In this document: piece after piece, positions 1 through 12,018 of the stretch | Layout of the letters: the number at the start of each line of letters is the position of its first letter | How positions within the stretch are numbered: the stretch's first letter is position 1 | DNA from: Ochromonas danica | Lineage: Eukaryota; Sar; Chrysophyceae; Chromulinales; Chromulinaceae | NCBI GenBank assembly: GCA_015146655.1 | Contig: VKHL01000111.1 | Location: 33,491-97,490, forward strand | Reading direction: 5' to 3' | Length of the DNA: 64,000 nt | Made by a program: the position numbers and the translations under genes | Notes under the pieces: model-generated | The model's database searches: none | Told to the model about the DNA's origin: nothing | What the model saw: only the letters and a program-made list of their open reading frames with translations

Positions 1-9
1 AGGATTGAG

Positions 10-944
10 ATGAAGCCTTGGATCAACACTCTCTTCTTGCTCTCTTTTCTTGTTTCGACTGCACTCAATATGACCGCCATAATCGCACAGAGCTCTCATC
101 ATTCTTCGGGTAGTGCAATGGTCCTCCATGCACTTCTGGACTATCTTCAACTTCCGCGAGAAATTGCTCTTCCAACTATGCCAACTTATTTACGATCCAA
201 TCAAGTCGGTGATGATGAATCTCGTGCTCCTGGATGGGCCTATGGTCTGGCATACAGCAGTAGCGGATGCAGTGGGTCTCCGTCCTTGGCAGCAGGAGTT
301 GTTGCTAACACGTGCATCGCACCCAGAAATCCTAATGCCTCCTCTCCCATATCTTACCGAATCTCTTGCACTGGAGGTGAGAGCGCTTAGCTAACATGCC
401 TTTTTCTGCTATACTAAGTAATGCATGCTATGCTATTGTATTGGCTAGCGGCATTCGTTCAACTGTCTTACAGAAGCAGAAGCTGCAGTCCCTTTACACT
501 GAGAAGCCAGAGAGTTATTCCTTTCTCATGTCTTTCTGTTGCCAATGGCTACACCATTGAGCCCACCTGCACTTCTAATTCCACGGTTGACTTGGCGTCA
601 TTGTATATCATTTATGAGTAAGCAACCTCTGCTTTGAGTATGTCTGACCCTTAATGATGACGTTTTAAAATAGATACTCCAATAAGCCGACTTGTCCCTC
701 AGTATTGGAATTTCAAGCTATTCGTAATGATGTCTGCATCACTCCAGATGGGACAAATTCCATTTACTATAGCTATCCAAATGCCACTCTCTATTCAGGT
801 GTTACGAATTGTTCGGGAACCCCAACTATTACTTCTCTTCCACCTTTAGCGTCATGTTCAGTGGCCCCCAAAGGAGAAGATCTTCTCGGTCTGGGCTTCC
901 CTTACTCTTCCCTGGCATTGAATTCGTCTGTTTCCTCACAATGA
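10..944 (+). CDS. Secreted Cys-rich protein, paralog A (unknown family)
   Basis: I do not recognise the family. Proposed exons are 10-376, 449-617 and 674-944, giving about 268 residues. The first intron is phase 1 and the second phase 2, with donors GTGAG and GTAAG. The N terminus (MKPWINTLFLLSFLVSTAL) looks like a signal peptide. The mature part has regularly spaced Cys and many Asn-x-Ser/Thr sites, as in a glycosylated exported protein. Motifs shared with the neighbour at 1139 include GWxYG, NxCxxP, IDLAxxYI-like and DSxxYSYPxAxxYS. I placed the first acceptor at 448 rather than the nearer AG at 473 because only 448 keeps the frame and matches the paralog. With no homolog known to me, function is open: surface or wall protein is an inference. 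Confidence 0.6.
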
Positions 945-1138
945 ACTTTCACTAAGACTGACTGCCTTCATTAAGATCTACTACATGTATATGTAATACC
1001 TCTGACTGTTTACCTAAAATTGATAAAATCTGGTTCATGTTGTTTTTTGGCTTTGTTTCCACTTACTCAGAGTAGGTTTGAAAGGCGCATCATCGAATTG
1101 CTCTTCTTTGAGAAAAGAATTGATTACTTTGAAGAGAA

Positions 1139-2046
1139 ATGGCTGGAGAGAAGTTCTTGTTCACGGCAACCATCATTTGTGCGTTGCTTCAAACAAACTT
1201 GCTTTGCCAATCAATTGGTGCAGCTAGTGTGTTGAAGGATGATGAGCTTGATCTCTTTTCATTTTTATTCGAGCCCAAGCCTATGTTGTTGTTTCGACGA
1301 CCAGCAGCTGCCCTCCTTCCTGTTGGATGGATCTATGGCTTCATTTTCAATGATGACCAGTGCTCTGCATTACAAGTTCAAAGTGCGGGTATCCAGACAA
1401 ACGCCTGTCTGACTCCAGCAGCAGACAATGACATCTCATCTTTATCCTACCTCTATACTTGTAATCAAGGTCCAATTTCTCTTTCTCTGATTTACTTTGT
1501 ATCAAATGTTACAGTAATCCCAACCTATGTTATAGATTCTTTCACCAGGATTTCCTATTCAAGTCCAGATTGTACGCCATCGTCTGAGATCACTCGCAGA
1601 ACTGTGGAATATTCTTGTGACTACAGGAACTTCTTCTTACAATGCACTGGGAAGAGCTCTATTGACCTGGCAGCAGAGTACATTCTAACAAAGTGAGTTA
1701 GTCTGTTTCATCCTTCTGCAAATTGATCTGCTCATCATCATCATTGGTTTCAACAAGATACTATGATGAAGCAACATGCGCTCACACCGTGCAATTCACA
1801 GGACTACGAAACAATGCTTGTATTCCCACCAGAGGTGCGGATTCCTTGTTTTATTCCTATCCGAAAGCCTATTTCTATTCCAGTGTCAAAGAGTGCTCTG
1901 GGAACTTCTCTGTTGTTTTGGACTTACGCCCCTTGACTGGACAATGCGAGTCAGCTCGTGTTCAAGATGACGATTACTCCTTCCTTCCTTTCCAATTCAT
2001 CAAGCAGGAGATCAATAGCACCGTTACTGCTCAGTCTTTAGTGTGA
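1139..2046 (+). CDS. Secreted Cys-rich protein, paralog B (unknown family)
   Basis: Tandem paralog of the gene just upstream, same strand, about 195 bp downstream of its stop. Proposed exons are 1139-1469, 1536-1692 and 1757-2046. Both introns have the same phase (1, then 2) and the same relative position as in paralog A, so the duplication predates divergence of the exons. The first intron is 66 bp, divisible by three and stop-free, so retaining it would add 22 residues without breaking the frame. The N terminus (MAGEKFLFTATIICALLQT) looks like a signal peptide. Paired Cys and several N-glycosylation sequons follow. No domain is recognised; an extracellular structural or recognition role is only inferred. 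Confidence 0.6.
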
Positions 2047-2107
2047 ATTCTCATTGTTTCCATCGCTATCGTGAAGTGAAATTCCATGTGATTAATGTTA
2101 CAGTCTT

Positions 2108-2875
2108 CTAGCTCACAGACTTCTCTTGGTCAATCAGATTAACAAAAGTCAACAGCATCCCCAATGAGACACATGTCAATATCATACGAGCCATACTAGT
2201 TTCACTAATGTCCACCATGTTGATAGCGATGAGCATGCTGTAGACTGCCGAACTCACAGCCATGGACCATTTAAAGCTTCGTATAGTTTCATCTTTGCGA
2301 TCCACTGCTAAAGCAGATGAAAACGCATTTGATGAAGATGAGCAGTATTCTTCTTGTTGCATGGTGATATAGGATGTCAGGGCAGTGAGTTGTCTTCGTA
2401 ACCTCGTCGCGGCCACTTTTTCGTTTTTTTCCACTTCAGCAGAATTGGTGTGAACAGAATGAGACGACTTTGTCTCAGAGACCCTGCTTGATTGACCTTC
2501 ACCACCACTACCATTTACTCCAGAGGATGAATTTCTATCTGATGATGGAAGTTGGGGAGTGGCTCGAATAAATTCTTTCACTTTCTCATTGGTTGGGTGA
2601 TACTTTAGCAGAAGATATAGCAACTCTTGAAACCCACGTAATCGCCTTTCCTTCGTAAATTGAGAATTGTTATGGAAGAGAGATTTATTGGGAAACTTAA
2701 AATCGGGTGGTAAAGCATCTTTGAAAGTGGCATAGATTTGAGCGAAGTCTGAGTACCGTTTAGCAATGGTATAGGCTATGGCATCAGACGGCTCAACTTT
2801 GATGATGTAAACAGTGATTGTCTCTCCACTTACAGTATCTTTTCCATCACGGAAATGCTCAACATTCGCTTTCAT
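2108..2875 (-). CDS. PX-domain protein with C-terminal membrane segments
   Basis: Encodes about 255 residues. Residues about 4-112 form a PX (phox homology) domain, a phosphoinositide-binding fold of endosomal proteins: I see the RYSDFAQIYATF core with the basic/aromatic RY pair, a Pro-rich loop (ALPPDFKFPNKSLF), and the closing GFQELLYLLLKYHP helix. A Ser-rich linker follows, then a short helix and two hydrophobic segments at the C terminus that look like a membrane hairpin. The first in-frame ATG is at 2875; a possible acceptor (TATACAG) lies directly before it, so an upstream coding exon cannot be excluded. The likely role is membrane binding at endosomes; a PX domain plus a C-terminal anchor differs from classic sorting nexins, which use a BAR domain. 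Confidence 0.75.
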   Translation of the reverse strand: MKANVEHFRDGKDTVSGETITVYIIKVEPSDAIAYTIAKRYSDFAQIYATFKDALPPDFKFPNKSLFHNNSQFTKERRLRGFQELLYLLLKYHPTNEKVKEFIRATPQLPSSDRNSSSGVNGSGGEGQSSRVSETKSSHSVHTNSAEVEKNEKVAATRLRRQLTALTSYITMQQEEYCSSSSNAFSSALAVDRKDETIRSFKWSMAVSSAVYSMLIAINMVDISETSMARMILTCVSLGMLLTFVNLIDQEKSVS

Positions 2876-3235
2876 CCTGTATATGAGTGAAAACAATTCC
2901 TGGTGTTAATTGTTTTGGATTTCTTTGTGTTGCAATGAGGACCAGACTAGTACTACTCCCCGCGCAATCCAACGCAAAGGAGTCATTTTGTCCCCACGCT
3001 TCGCAATAATATCATTATAACACGCAAAGTAATAATATTACCCCGAAGTGTTGTCACTGTCACACACACAGCGCTGAGTGCGCACCTTGGCTCAACCTTT
3101 TTCTCCAGCAGGGGCTTGGGCTTGTGAGATTCAATCAAACTTCGGGACTTGGTACTCACAGGCGTCTACACTCTCAGTGGAGAAGACTATTACGCTTTGT
3201 CTTTTTCATCTTTATCGACATCATGTCAATCAAAG
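2876..3235. promoter_or_regulatory. Divergent intergenic region between PX gene and FHIP1
   Basis: About 360 bp between two divergently transcribed genes, so it should hold both promoters. It contains a CCCGCGCAA element (about 2959-2967) and a second GC-rich/CGCAA cluster around 3000-3030. The same CCCGCGC heptamer lies upstream of FHIP3, AP-4 sigma and the epimerase gene. A short upstream ATG at 3223 overlaps the proposed FHIP1 start in another frame. No other element is recognised. Confidence 0.35.
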
Positions 3236-6200
3236 ATGTCCTTTTGGAATGATATCCTCGAGAACAAGGTGATCGATCAGCTCTACGAACAAGCGCATTC
3301 AATTCAAGGAACGGAGACCAGTAATGTACCATTATTACTCTTCACCGCCTCCAATGTTGTTCGCGCTGCAGCCATCACTGTTTCTAGTCGAGCACCAGGT
3401 TGGTTTAATTGTGCATCTAGTTTAACATATAAATATTAGTTTTTCAAGTTGTTGTTGTTGTCGTTGTTGTCGTTGTCGCTGTGCGGATGCCGTGTGCTGT
3501 TTGTCTCTGACTAACCCGTGTGTTGCTTGTTCTTCCCACAGGAGGAGGATTAGCTGGGGCACTGACTTCTGTTTGGAACAAAGTGACTGGTGCCACACCT
3601 GTTCTTCCCCCCACAGCCACTGCCGACACAACAGGTCAAGGTGATGATGATTATGGTGTAACAAATGGTGTGGCTGCTGATGACGTCATGGAAGAGAAAG
3701 AAGACCCCGGAGATAATAATTCATCGGAGATCATTCATAGTGCTAATGAATACTATGAGGTGGTGGAGATTGAAGAAGATGACATTTCTTTGTCATCCAA
3801 ACCTGAAATCGAAAAACAAACAACACGAATAATAGAAGAAAGGGAAGCAGTGCCATCAAGAGAAGCGGAGGAGGATCCTTCTGTCGCTTCTCATCATGTC
3901 ACTGTTAACACCCTCGACCCTGCCATTGTGTCTGTGGCTTCTGCATGTGATGCTTCGACTGTGAGGGAAGCAGCGGAGTCTTCTTTAGCAGCAGTCAATA
4001 ACAAATATGCTCTTATCCCATTTACTTCTCACTCTGAGACTCATTCTGAGTCACCTACTATCGCTCGTTTGCCTTCCTTGAATACTGACCTAGATGACGA
4101 ATTAGCCGTTGATCTGATGGATGTCGATCTCTTGGAGAATTTCATCAAGAGTTACTCTCCTGCATGCTCCAGAGAACGACCACATGATGTGGTCCAAGAA
4201 CGACGCATGCTCCATGATTTAATACAAGCAATCACACGCTATTATCGATTAGCCCTGGAGGAACTGGATATAGGCGGTGATCATTGGGATATCAATCATG
4301 TCACTTTACCCGACCATCACGATATTATTGGTTTAAGTAAATCCCTTCGTAATGCTCCCTTCGCTTCACCAGTGCGAGAGCGCAAGACTGAAGAACCCTC
4401 CGGCAGACACACTTTTCAGAAGTTTGCTGAAGGAAGTGTTGGCACTCCACCGCCTTCCCTCTTTGGTTCAATATTTTCCTCCAACCCTCCACCCCAGCAG
4501 TCTTCAAATCCGCAGTCTACCCAGCAGCCACCAACTGCTGTGAGAAATCTGGTGCGCTGCTTGGCAGTGCTGAGAGCCATTGCGAGCACGTTGCTGGGTG
4601 TTGTACGAAGGGCGGAGCTGCAGTCACCCTCCTCCTCCACGTCCTCATCCCGTGTGGCAACAGATTCGAAGTCAGGGTCGGCACGTGCTGCATTGCCTTC
4701 TTCTGCTGTGTCAAGTCTTCGCTGCTGGTGCTGGTTGAGTCATGAGTTTATTCGCACCTTCTTGTTGGGAGCGGTGCGTGAGTCATTGGAGAGCAGTCAG
4801 GAAGGACAGAATGTGGCGGTGTACACAGTGTTGCGAGTGGTGTTGCAGACACTATCGTGGTCAGGGAAGGATGGTGTGCGAGATAGCACAGCGAGCATTC
4901 TAGGGAGCTACGACGGGAGTGAGACCATTCGAGACAGCTCGAATGTCAGCGATGGCAACAATGTTGATGGGAATGGTATTGTCAATGGTGGTGAGGGAAG
5001 CCTGGGATGGAATGGGCCATTGACAAAGATGTCGTTGCTATCCTGGATGTTACGGTTCATGTTGCTAGGTCCATCGTCAATGGAGTTAGTGCAGCGATGT
5101 CTGTTGGCTGAGGTGGAAGGCGGAGAGGTAAGAGGAGGGAGTGTGGAGGCGGAGGATCGAATAGGGGCCTTGGCTGTTGAGAGTGGGTCAGGATATGTAG
5201 GTAGTCCTGAGAGCACTGAGCGGAAGAGAGTGGCGATGGGCGGAGAAAGGGAAGAAAAGGTTAAGCATAAGGAGGAAGCAGTTGCGGTGGGTACTTCGTC
5301 AATAGCTGGTTCATCTTCGTTGTGGTCGGGTGGATGGGGAGAAGGAGAGTTAGTGTGGCTGCTGTGGGATCGCATGGGAAGTCAGTCTCGTCCACTGTCC
5401 TTATCAGCCTCATTGCTGTTGAGTTGTTTGCTGCAACATTCTCCTCCGTTGTTGAGTCTCTCGCATGTTTACTCGTTACCGTATGGGTTAGCCAAGACAC
5501 CAGTATCTGATGAGGTGGATGAGGAGGGTCGAGGGCGACTGGGAGGAAGAATGTTGATGGGGTCAGCCAGAGGAACGGAGAGATCTGCCGGATTCGAGGA
5601 GTTGTTGTCAGGTATGGTGTCATCGTTCGAGAAGAAGGAGAGTGTCTCTGTGGATGAGGTGGGTATTCCAGGCATGAGTGAAGGTGACTGTGCGATGCGT
5701 CGTGCTTATGCGAAGACAGCGTGTGACTTGTTGTCTCGCGTGTTGTTCCACGGAGGAGATGAGTTGCTGTCATTACCATCAGCCTATTTCGATCGTTACT
5801 TGTTTGGTGTGGTGGGTGATGGGAGCAGAGGAGTGTCATCACGGGGCCTGACCATGTCCTCCGGTGTAGGTGATGTGAGTGAGGGAGTCGAAGATGTGAA
5901 GGAGAAGAGCTTCTTGGGTCGTCTGCGTCGTCGATTGCACTTGTTCGCTCATTTGCGCATCTATGAGCAGATCGTGTTGTCTGACTTGGTGCAACAGTGC
6001 ATGTGTGAGTTGAGTGTGGTGATGGTGTTGGGCAGTGAGAAGGCAGCGAGGCGCAGTTTGGAGTTATCTGTGGAGTTGTTGGATGAGGTGAAGGGGTTAT
6101 TGGGCGAGGTTCGTTTGGCAGCGACGAAGCAGGTGGCAGACTTGTCGGGGAAGTGGAGCATGATCGAAGAGCATCTTCGCAATGAAGCTGCTGGTTATCT

Positions 6201-6984
6201 GATTGAGAGAAGACAAGGGTTTGGTGGAAGTCATTTAGTTGGACAATCTAATCCCTCTCCTTGTGCTTTCTTCAATCCTGTCACTACTTTCCTTGCAGGT
6301 GATAGTTTACCTTTCAGCCCTCAGAATAGTTATATTAGTCGTATTTGCCATGGTCAAGCCTCAGCCTTGAGAAAGCATTTGAAACACGAGTCCATGGTTC
6401 AAAAGCAAGTGTTAGCGAACAGTCTAGTCCTCCAAGAGATGATCTGGGAGATGGAAGCTTTCTTATCCGCTGTTCTTGATCTCAGGAACTTCATGAGTTC
6501 GTTATCAAGTCCTTCTATGGATTGTGAACTTCGTGGGAAAGTGTGGGAAGTGGTGGAAGAGGAAGAAGAGCAAGCCAGTGAGCTGGCAGACCTCGCCGCT
6601 CTTCGCAGATGTCTTCACACTCCAACGGCTCCTTGTGGTAGTGATAGTAGTAGCAGTAGCCATAATGGAGATGGACGAGAGTGGCTCATTGCTGATTTGG
6701 ATGGACAAATGGTGGAGTTCTTGAAGGAGTACACGAGCTTGACCATTCGATTGGATCAGATCGTCTTGGATAGTCAAGAGCTTTGTGATAGAGCCATTGA
6801 AGGGTTGGATACTTTGGTGGTCACTGTTGATAATACCGAAGAACTCTTTCTGGAGGAAGCAGCGAAGTTAGAAGCTTTGCTCAATTTGCTCTTCCATTCT
6901 CCTCATCCTGCTGCTCATCCCCCCAACGAACCTTCTGTCAATGAGTCTGAGACAACAGAGGCAACTCATTCAAACCTATTATAA
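3236..6984 (+). CDS. FHIP-family (FAM160/RAI16-like) protein 1
   Basis: Exons 3236-3398 and 3542-6984 give about 1,201 residues. FHIP proteins belong to the FTS-Hook-FHIP complex that links early endosomes to dynein. Family hallmarks: a C-terminal helix LVLQEMIWEMEAFLSAV resembling the animal 'KELAA' helix, the helical stretch around RIYEQIVLSDLVQQ, and overall architecture shared with FHIP3 at 12183-16197. The N-terminal FHIP block, clear in FHIP3, is much reduced here, and an acidic low-complexity stretch follows. Residues encoded by 4501-6162 match FHIP3 exactly while both flanks are strongly diverged. This tract looks more G-rich on the coding strand than its flanks. The ATG at 3236 is the first in frame, but an extra upstream exon is possible. 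Confident on family by motif; exact function is inferred. Confidence 0.7.
4501..6162 (+). repeat. Arm 1 of a 1,662-bp perfect inverted repeat (FHIP1 tract)
   Basis: This stretch of FHIP1 equals, in reverse complement, 13152-14813 in FHIP3. Both arms are exactly 1,662 bp. All shared translated segments, on the sense and antisense frames, are identical, so third codon positions agree too. Identity stops abruptly at both ends inside recognisable but diverged homologous sequence (GSIFSxNP upstream; WSMxExxLR downstream). Positions 5553-6179 are also shared with FHIP2. Confidence 0.9.
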
Positions 6985-7258
6985 GATATTGTATTTACTG
7001 TAGATAGACTATTAGATGGTATTATTTTCGATTTGAACTGGATGTGTGCATTGCATTGTCTTAGTTCTGCCTATTTTAATCATTTAGTGGCTATTGCCAT
7101 GATTGTGAATACAATGGTGATGATGCTTGCTTTGACTTTGCTTTGTATTCACTATCAATTGATTCCGCTAATTCGTCTGTTAATCACTTTGTCACTACTG
7201 CTGCTGCTACTATCTTTGTCATCGTCACTACTTCTAATAAATGTTGTTCATGCATTCC

Positions 7259-10200
7259 TCACCTCGAGGAGGCATGCTCGGCTACAACTTTCTCACTCAA
7301 GGCATTGCTTGCTGGAAGGCGATGCTGGCTTCCTCCGTGGATATAGGAAGCAATACGAGCTGTCGGGCCTTGGCCTTGTGAAGGAATGCCCAGATGGTCT
7401 TTACTGCGATTTTGAAGACTTCGCAGTAAGGCTGTCAACTGGTCGATGCTGGTCACCAATTCTTCATTACGACGAGACAGATTGTCTCTCTAATACAAGC
7501 AGATCAACAACATCACAGTAAGAAGACCAATCAGTTCATGTCAAGGAAGGAGTTAAGCAATGATTGACCTCAACAATAAGCTGCGAGTTTTGTCTAGCCA
7601 GTGATCGCATAACTGACTCTTTTGTTTCCAAGACTATCGCATGTGCTTCTCGGTTTGTGTCTAATTCAGATTGTAGTTGACCAACACGTGATTGTGCCAA
7701 CTCTAAAGAACGAAGAATACTCTGTTCACGATCAGACAAACGAAAACTATTTCGTGATTTAGCAGAGAAAGAAGCACGACTTGATTCATGTCCTCTGCCA
7801 AACCATCCCGCGAAATATCCTCCAGTGGATTGTCGATGTGATTCTTTATCTCCACCAAACCCACTGCTGTTACCACCACTTCCACTGCCAAGCGTAAAGC
7901 TACTGCTTGCAGCCGCTCCATTCGCCAATCGTGCCTAACAGAACCATACCATACCATGACAAAGCTCAGCTATCATCATCATCAAGTTTGCATAACAAGA
8001 TAATAATACTTACATAAACATCTTCCAGCTTCTCTTCTAGCATAGCTCGGGTTTGTTGTTCGTGTGTTAGCTTGACCATTAGACGTTGTACATAAGTTTC
8101 ATACTCCTCGCGAAGCTTAACATACTTCTCCGCATAATTCTGAGCTTCAGCTTGAGCAGATCGAGTCGCAACCTCATGCATAGAGACCGCGCGAGAGAGT
8201 CCTCGGATATCCTGCTCCAGCCTTAGAGTCAGAGTGTGACTTTGTTCTTCCACCACTTGGAGGTCGACATCAAGCAGACTTGCATTATCATCATCATTAC
8301 CATTGTCTTCTCCGCCATTCTCATAGGCAATGGGTCTCTTCTCTGAGTCTTGACTATTCGTCTTCTCCCGACCAAGCAGTCTCTTTATGCTGCTAGTAGT
8401 GCTAGTGGCCTTGGGAGATGCATGTGGAGGAGAAGGAGGGAGAGGTCTGTTGGCATTCGCTCCAGAGGCAGACGGTCGCCTGGGAGGTTTATCAGGAGGA
8501 GGAGGAATAGTTAGTCCTTCCATCCCTTCCACATAAGTAGACGATCTGGACTTGGCCGTCATTGTGTTCTAAACAACATACCACCATTAGCCTAACCATC
8601 ACAAACAAGGAAGCAAGATCAAGATCGCTTACCTTCAAGAGTCGTGCTTCAAGGTCTTGAATGGTCACTCGCAATGCCTCAGCCTCAGAGACCTTTTGCA
8701 GTGCTTGGACATGTTCCTCCGCAGAACGCATTCGTTCCGTCTCAACTTCTTCTTCTAATGCACGAACTCGTGCACGAAGAGCTTCTGTTTCTTCTAGTGC
8801 AGCTTCGTATTGTTGTCTCAACTTGTCCATCTCACGTGAAGCATCAAATGCACTGGATGATGTCATAGAATTCTCTGCATTGGACATGATTGTTGCATTA
8901 GGAAGTGGAGAAGATGATCTACTAATAAATGGCGATAGACTTCTTAAACGTTCAACATCTCCATAATCATCCAGGTCATCCGAACTCATGCCTTGTTTTA
9001 TTTTCTTCTTTAAGATATGAATCTCCTTCTTAGCTGCTTCCAACAGATTCTTGAGCTCTTCAATTGAAAGCTCTTCATTCACTTTAGCATGTGTTTTAAT
9101 CTTCTTTGCTCGTTCACCAAAGCGTAATGTGGATAAAGTCTCTGGTGCATGTGTAATCTCTGGATTACAACAAATGATTAAAGTAGTTTTCGAATTACCA
9201 CCAAGTGCTTCACTGAGTAACATCGTCAGCTTTGAATCACGATAAGGAATATGTTTTGCTCCATCAGCTAAGGCATTAATGACCATTCCTAAGGTAGTTA
9301 ATGAAGAGTTAATATTCTTAGCTTCTTCTAAACGCATACCAGAAGCACCTGTTTTAGACACTTTCTCTGATCCTGCTAAATCAACAAGAAAGAGTTTTCC
9401 ACGTTTACATCGACCAGTCTCACCATGTTTTTGTTCAATACGAATAGAGAAGATAGAATGTGATCTGGAAGATTCTGCATTCATTAATGTTGGTGAAGTA
9501 GCACGATTTGTTTTACCAATTTCAATAATACGGAAACAATCTTCTCTATTCATTACAGAGATTTCTGTTAGATCAGGTAGTAAAAACCCTGCTCCTTTAT
9601 TTTCGCGTATTTTCAAATTCGTTTGTTGTGGATTTAATAAATCACGTATCTTCTCACAATAGATCTCATAATAAGAAAGTACAATTTGAAATTGAATACT
9701 AACATCTGCTTCATGAATAGCATCAAATAATCGATGAATACAACGTGGTAAGATACCTTGTACATCTTGATCATGTAGAGAACTTCCTTCCATTGTATGA
9801 CTTTTCCCTGCTGATGTTTGTCCATAGGCCATGATCGTTCCATTAAATCCAGACAATGTCCCACCAATGACATCTTCTACTTCTTGAAAGATTTGTCGTT
9901 GATTTGTATCATAACCAAACACTTTGTCAAAGGTGAAAGCACGTGTTTCATAAAGGTCAGAGATACATTTCACTACACCAACATGTTCATCAAGTAGGTA
10001 ATTGCCTTGATCATTACTAACGTTATTGTTTCGACCTGGTCGAAAACGACAAATTACACGAATTGTATCACTTGATGGCGGCAGCTGACTTCCTCCTCCT
10101 CCATTACCACTACCAGCACTACTGTTTAACCCTTCTAATAGTTGCGGGGCAGAAGGAAAAGAGTTTAATGATCCGCGACGTTTACTACTACTATTCGTTG

Positions 10201-10408
10201 AATTATTATCATTAAACGAAGTATTAAATACTTGCGGTCCTTCTCCTGGCATGAGACTAGCCCGTCTACGTGTATTAGCAAGCATGACAGGTCCAGCACT
10301 TTCATCTCGTGTTGAGACTAAATCAGAAGAGGAAGAAGTTGCAGTAGTGGGTGTTAAGGAACCTCTTCTTAATCGAATGGAATTCCGATCCTTATTCAAG
10401 GAAGCCAT
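7259..10408 (-). CDS. Kinesin-1-like motor protein
   Basis: Exons (transcription order) 10408-8633, 8568-8014, 7934-7569 and 7489-7259, all joined in phase 0, give about 975 residues. After a Ser/Asn-rich N-terminal extension of about 110 residues comes the kinesin motor: IRVICRFRP start, P-loop GQTSAGKSHT, switch I NAESSRSHSIF, switch II LVDLAGSE, and YRDSKLTMLL. The P-loop Ser-Thr pair and the HIPYRDSKLT region resemble the kinesin-1 (conventional) group, a plus-end-directed transporter. A neck and several coiled-coil blocks follow, interrupted by a Pro/Ser-rich disordered segment. The last exon adds RNEELVTSIDQL-type coiled coil and a short tail. It lies between the two arms of the FHIP inverted repeat, so recombination between them would invert this gene. 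Confidence 0.85.
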
Positions 10409-10731
10409 TTTCGATGATATCAACAAGCCAAGAGCTCTAAGACAGATGATGACAAGGAGAGAGAGAGGACAGGGACAGGGCTAGGAGAGGATAGTCCAGA
10501 TACTATAACAATATGATAGCAATGGGTTGGTATTGTTTCGACGCGATCCTTGCAATTAACCGTGACTTTCCGCCAGATCTCCAGAACGCCAGATCTTCAA
10601 ATATCTAAATATCCAGAATTTGGAATTGGCTCCTTCATCTTGTCTTACATTTGGCTGGTGTGGTACTATAGTTAGACTAGACTATGACATGGTGTTAAAG
10701 CATGTAAAGTCAAGTCAGTTGAGTAAACGCA
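10409..10731. other. Intergenic: kinesin 5' flank and FHIP2 3' flank
   Basis: About 320 bp. It includes GA-rich sequence near 10455-10480, directly upstream of the kinesin start, and a doubled CCAGATCT-like motif at about 10573-10596. I see no gene here. Confidence 0.3.
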
Positions 10732-12018
10732 TTAAGTGATTACTAAGGAATCTAATAGAGATTCAACTTGAGCATATTCAATCAAAAACAATTGACTTTG
10801 CTCATCACAATCCAATCCACCGCCACGAAGTGAATCGAAACTATCTTCTTCCAGATCATTTTCATCTACATCATTGAAACTTCTACCTAGTAGAATACCA
10901 CCTATCTGGAACCAGCTTTGATGAAGTGTGTTTGCAGCAATCAGAAATCCTTGTATTTCCCAACATATCTCATGTAAGACTAACTCAGCGTCAAGAAGCG
11001 AACACAAACTGCTATTGCGTACCTTTCCACTCCAACAAGAGGATATAACAGAAGCCCTCTGAGTACATCTATAACCCCAACCTAGACCCTTCCAATGAAA
11101 GCTCCGCAGTAGACAAGAAGCATGCTTTGCACGAAGATGCTCTTCGATCATGCTCCACTTCCCCGACAAGTCTGCCACCTGCTTCGTCGCTGCCAAACGA
11201 ACCTCGCCCAATAACCCCTTCACCTCATCCAACAACTCCACAGATAACTCCAAACTGCGCCTCGCTGCCTTCTCACTGCCCAACACCATCACCACACTCA
11301 ACTCACACATGCACTGTTGCACCAAGTCAGACAACACGATCTGCTCATAGATGCGCAAATGAGCGAACAAGTGCAATCGACGACGCAGACGACCCAAGAA
11401 GCTCTTCTCCTTCACATCTTCGACTCCCTCACTCACATCACCTACACCGGAGGACATGGTCAGGCCCCGTGATGACACTCCTCTGCTCCCATCACCCACC
11501 ACACCAAACAAGTAACGATCGAAATAGGCTGATGGTAATGACAGCAACTCATCTCCTCCGTGGAACAACACGCGAGACAACAAGTCACACGCTGTCTTCG
11601 CATAAGCACGACGCATCGCACAGTCACCTTCACTCATGCCTGGAATACCCACCTCATCCACAGAGACACTCTCCTTCTTCTCGAACGATGACACCATACC
11701 TGACAACAACTCCTCGAATCCGGCAGATCTCTCCGTTCCTCTGGCTGAACCCATCAACGGATTGCTTGTTGGTGAGTTTTCGGTATTAGCTGGTGAGTAT
11801 AGAAGGCTCTTGGTAATATTGGTAAAGTTCTGGTAAAGTTTCAAGTCCTTTATTTGAACGTGATGAGGTGTGATGAAAAGTGTCTTAAAGTCGCGTAGGA
11901 AAGACAAGTGTGGCAAGACTGCAATTGCTTGATTCCAACACCAATGGAAGAGTCGCATAATGCCATGACGAGCACATGACACATTTAGGAACAGCAGCTG
12001 GATAATGGAATTCTCCAT
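10732..12018 (-). pseudogene. Truncated FHIP-family copy (FHIP2), probable pseudogene or short paralog
   Basis: A single reading frame of 428 residues. The first 85 or so residues have no clear FHIP match; the next 209 residues (11132-11758) match the C-terminal part of the FHIP1/FHIP3 tract, and the end again shows family signatures: LVLHEICWEIQGFL and a final LIEYAQVESLLDSL helix like those ending FHIP1 and FHIP3. The N-terminal FHIP block and about 340 residues of the middle region are missing. Just upstream, in another frame (about 12094-12020), a peptide QEIFAVIKDYWEFYI resembles the LIRAIGDYYTQSIIEL segment of FHIP3, consistent with a decayed or spliced 5' end. Either a pseudogene refreshed by conversion or a short expressed paralog; transcript data would decide. 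Confidence 0.55.
11132..11758 (-). repeat. 627-bp partial copy of the FHIP conversion tract in FHIP2
   Basis: Reverse complement of 5553-6179 in FHIP1 with a single difference that I can see (the base corresponding to 5562). It shares with FHIP1 the final 17 bp (6163-6179) that FHIP3 lacks, so its 3' end came from, or gave rise to, the FHIP1 version. Confidence 0.85.

Noticed and set aside
4501-6162. Considered as a mobile element inserted in both FHIP genes
   Set aside because: The tract codes for the FHIP mid-region itself, has no terminal repeats, target-site duplication or transposase, and its borders lie in homologous, merely diverged sequence; conversion explains it better.
7033-7521. 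Plus-strand frame of 162 codons after FHIP1 with hydrophobic start
   Set aside because: It covers the 3' gap and then lies opposite the last kinesin exon (7259-7489), whose coiled-coil frame joins exactly in phase. The hydrophobic part is T-rich 3' flank.
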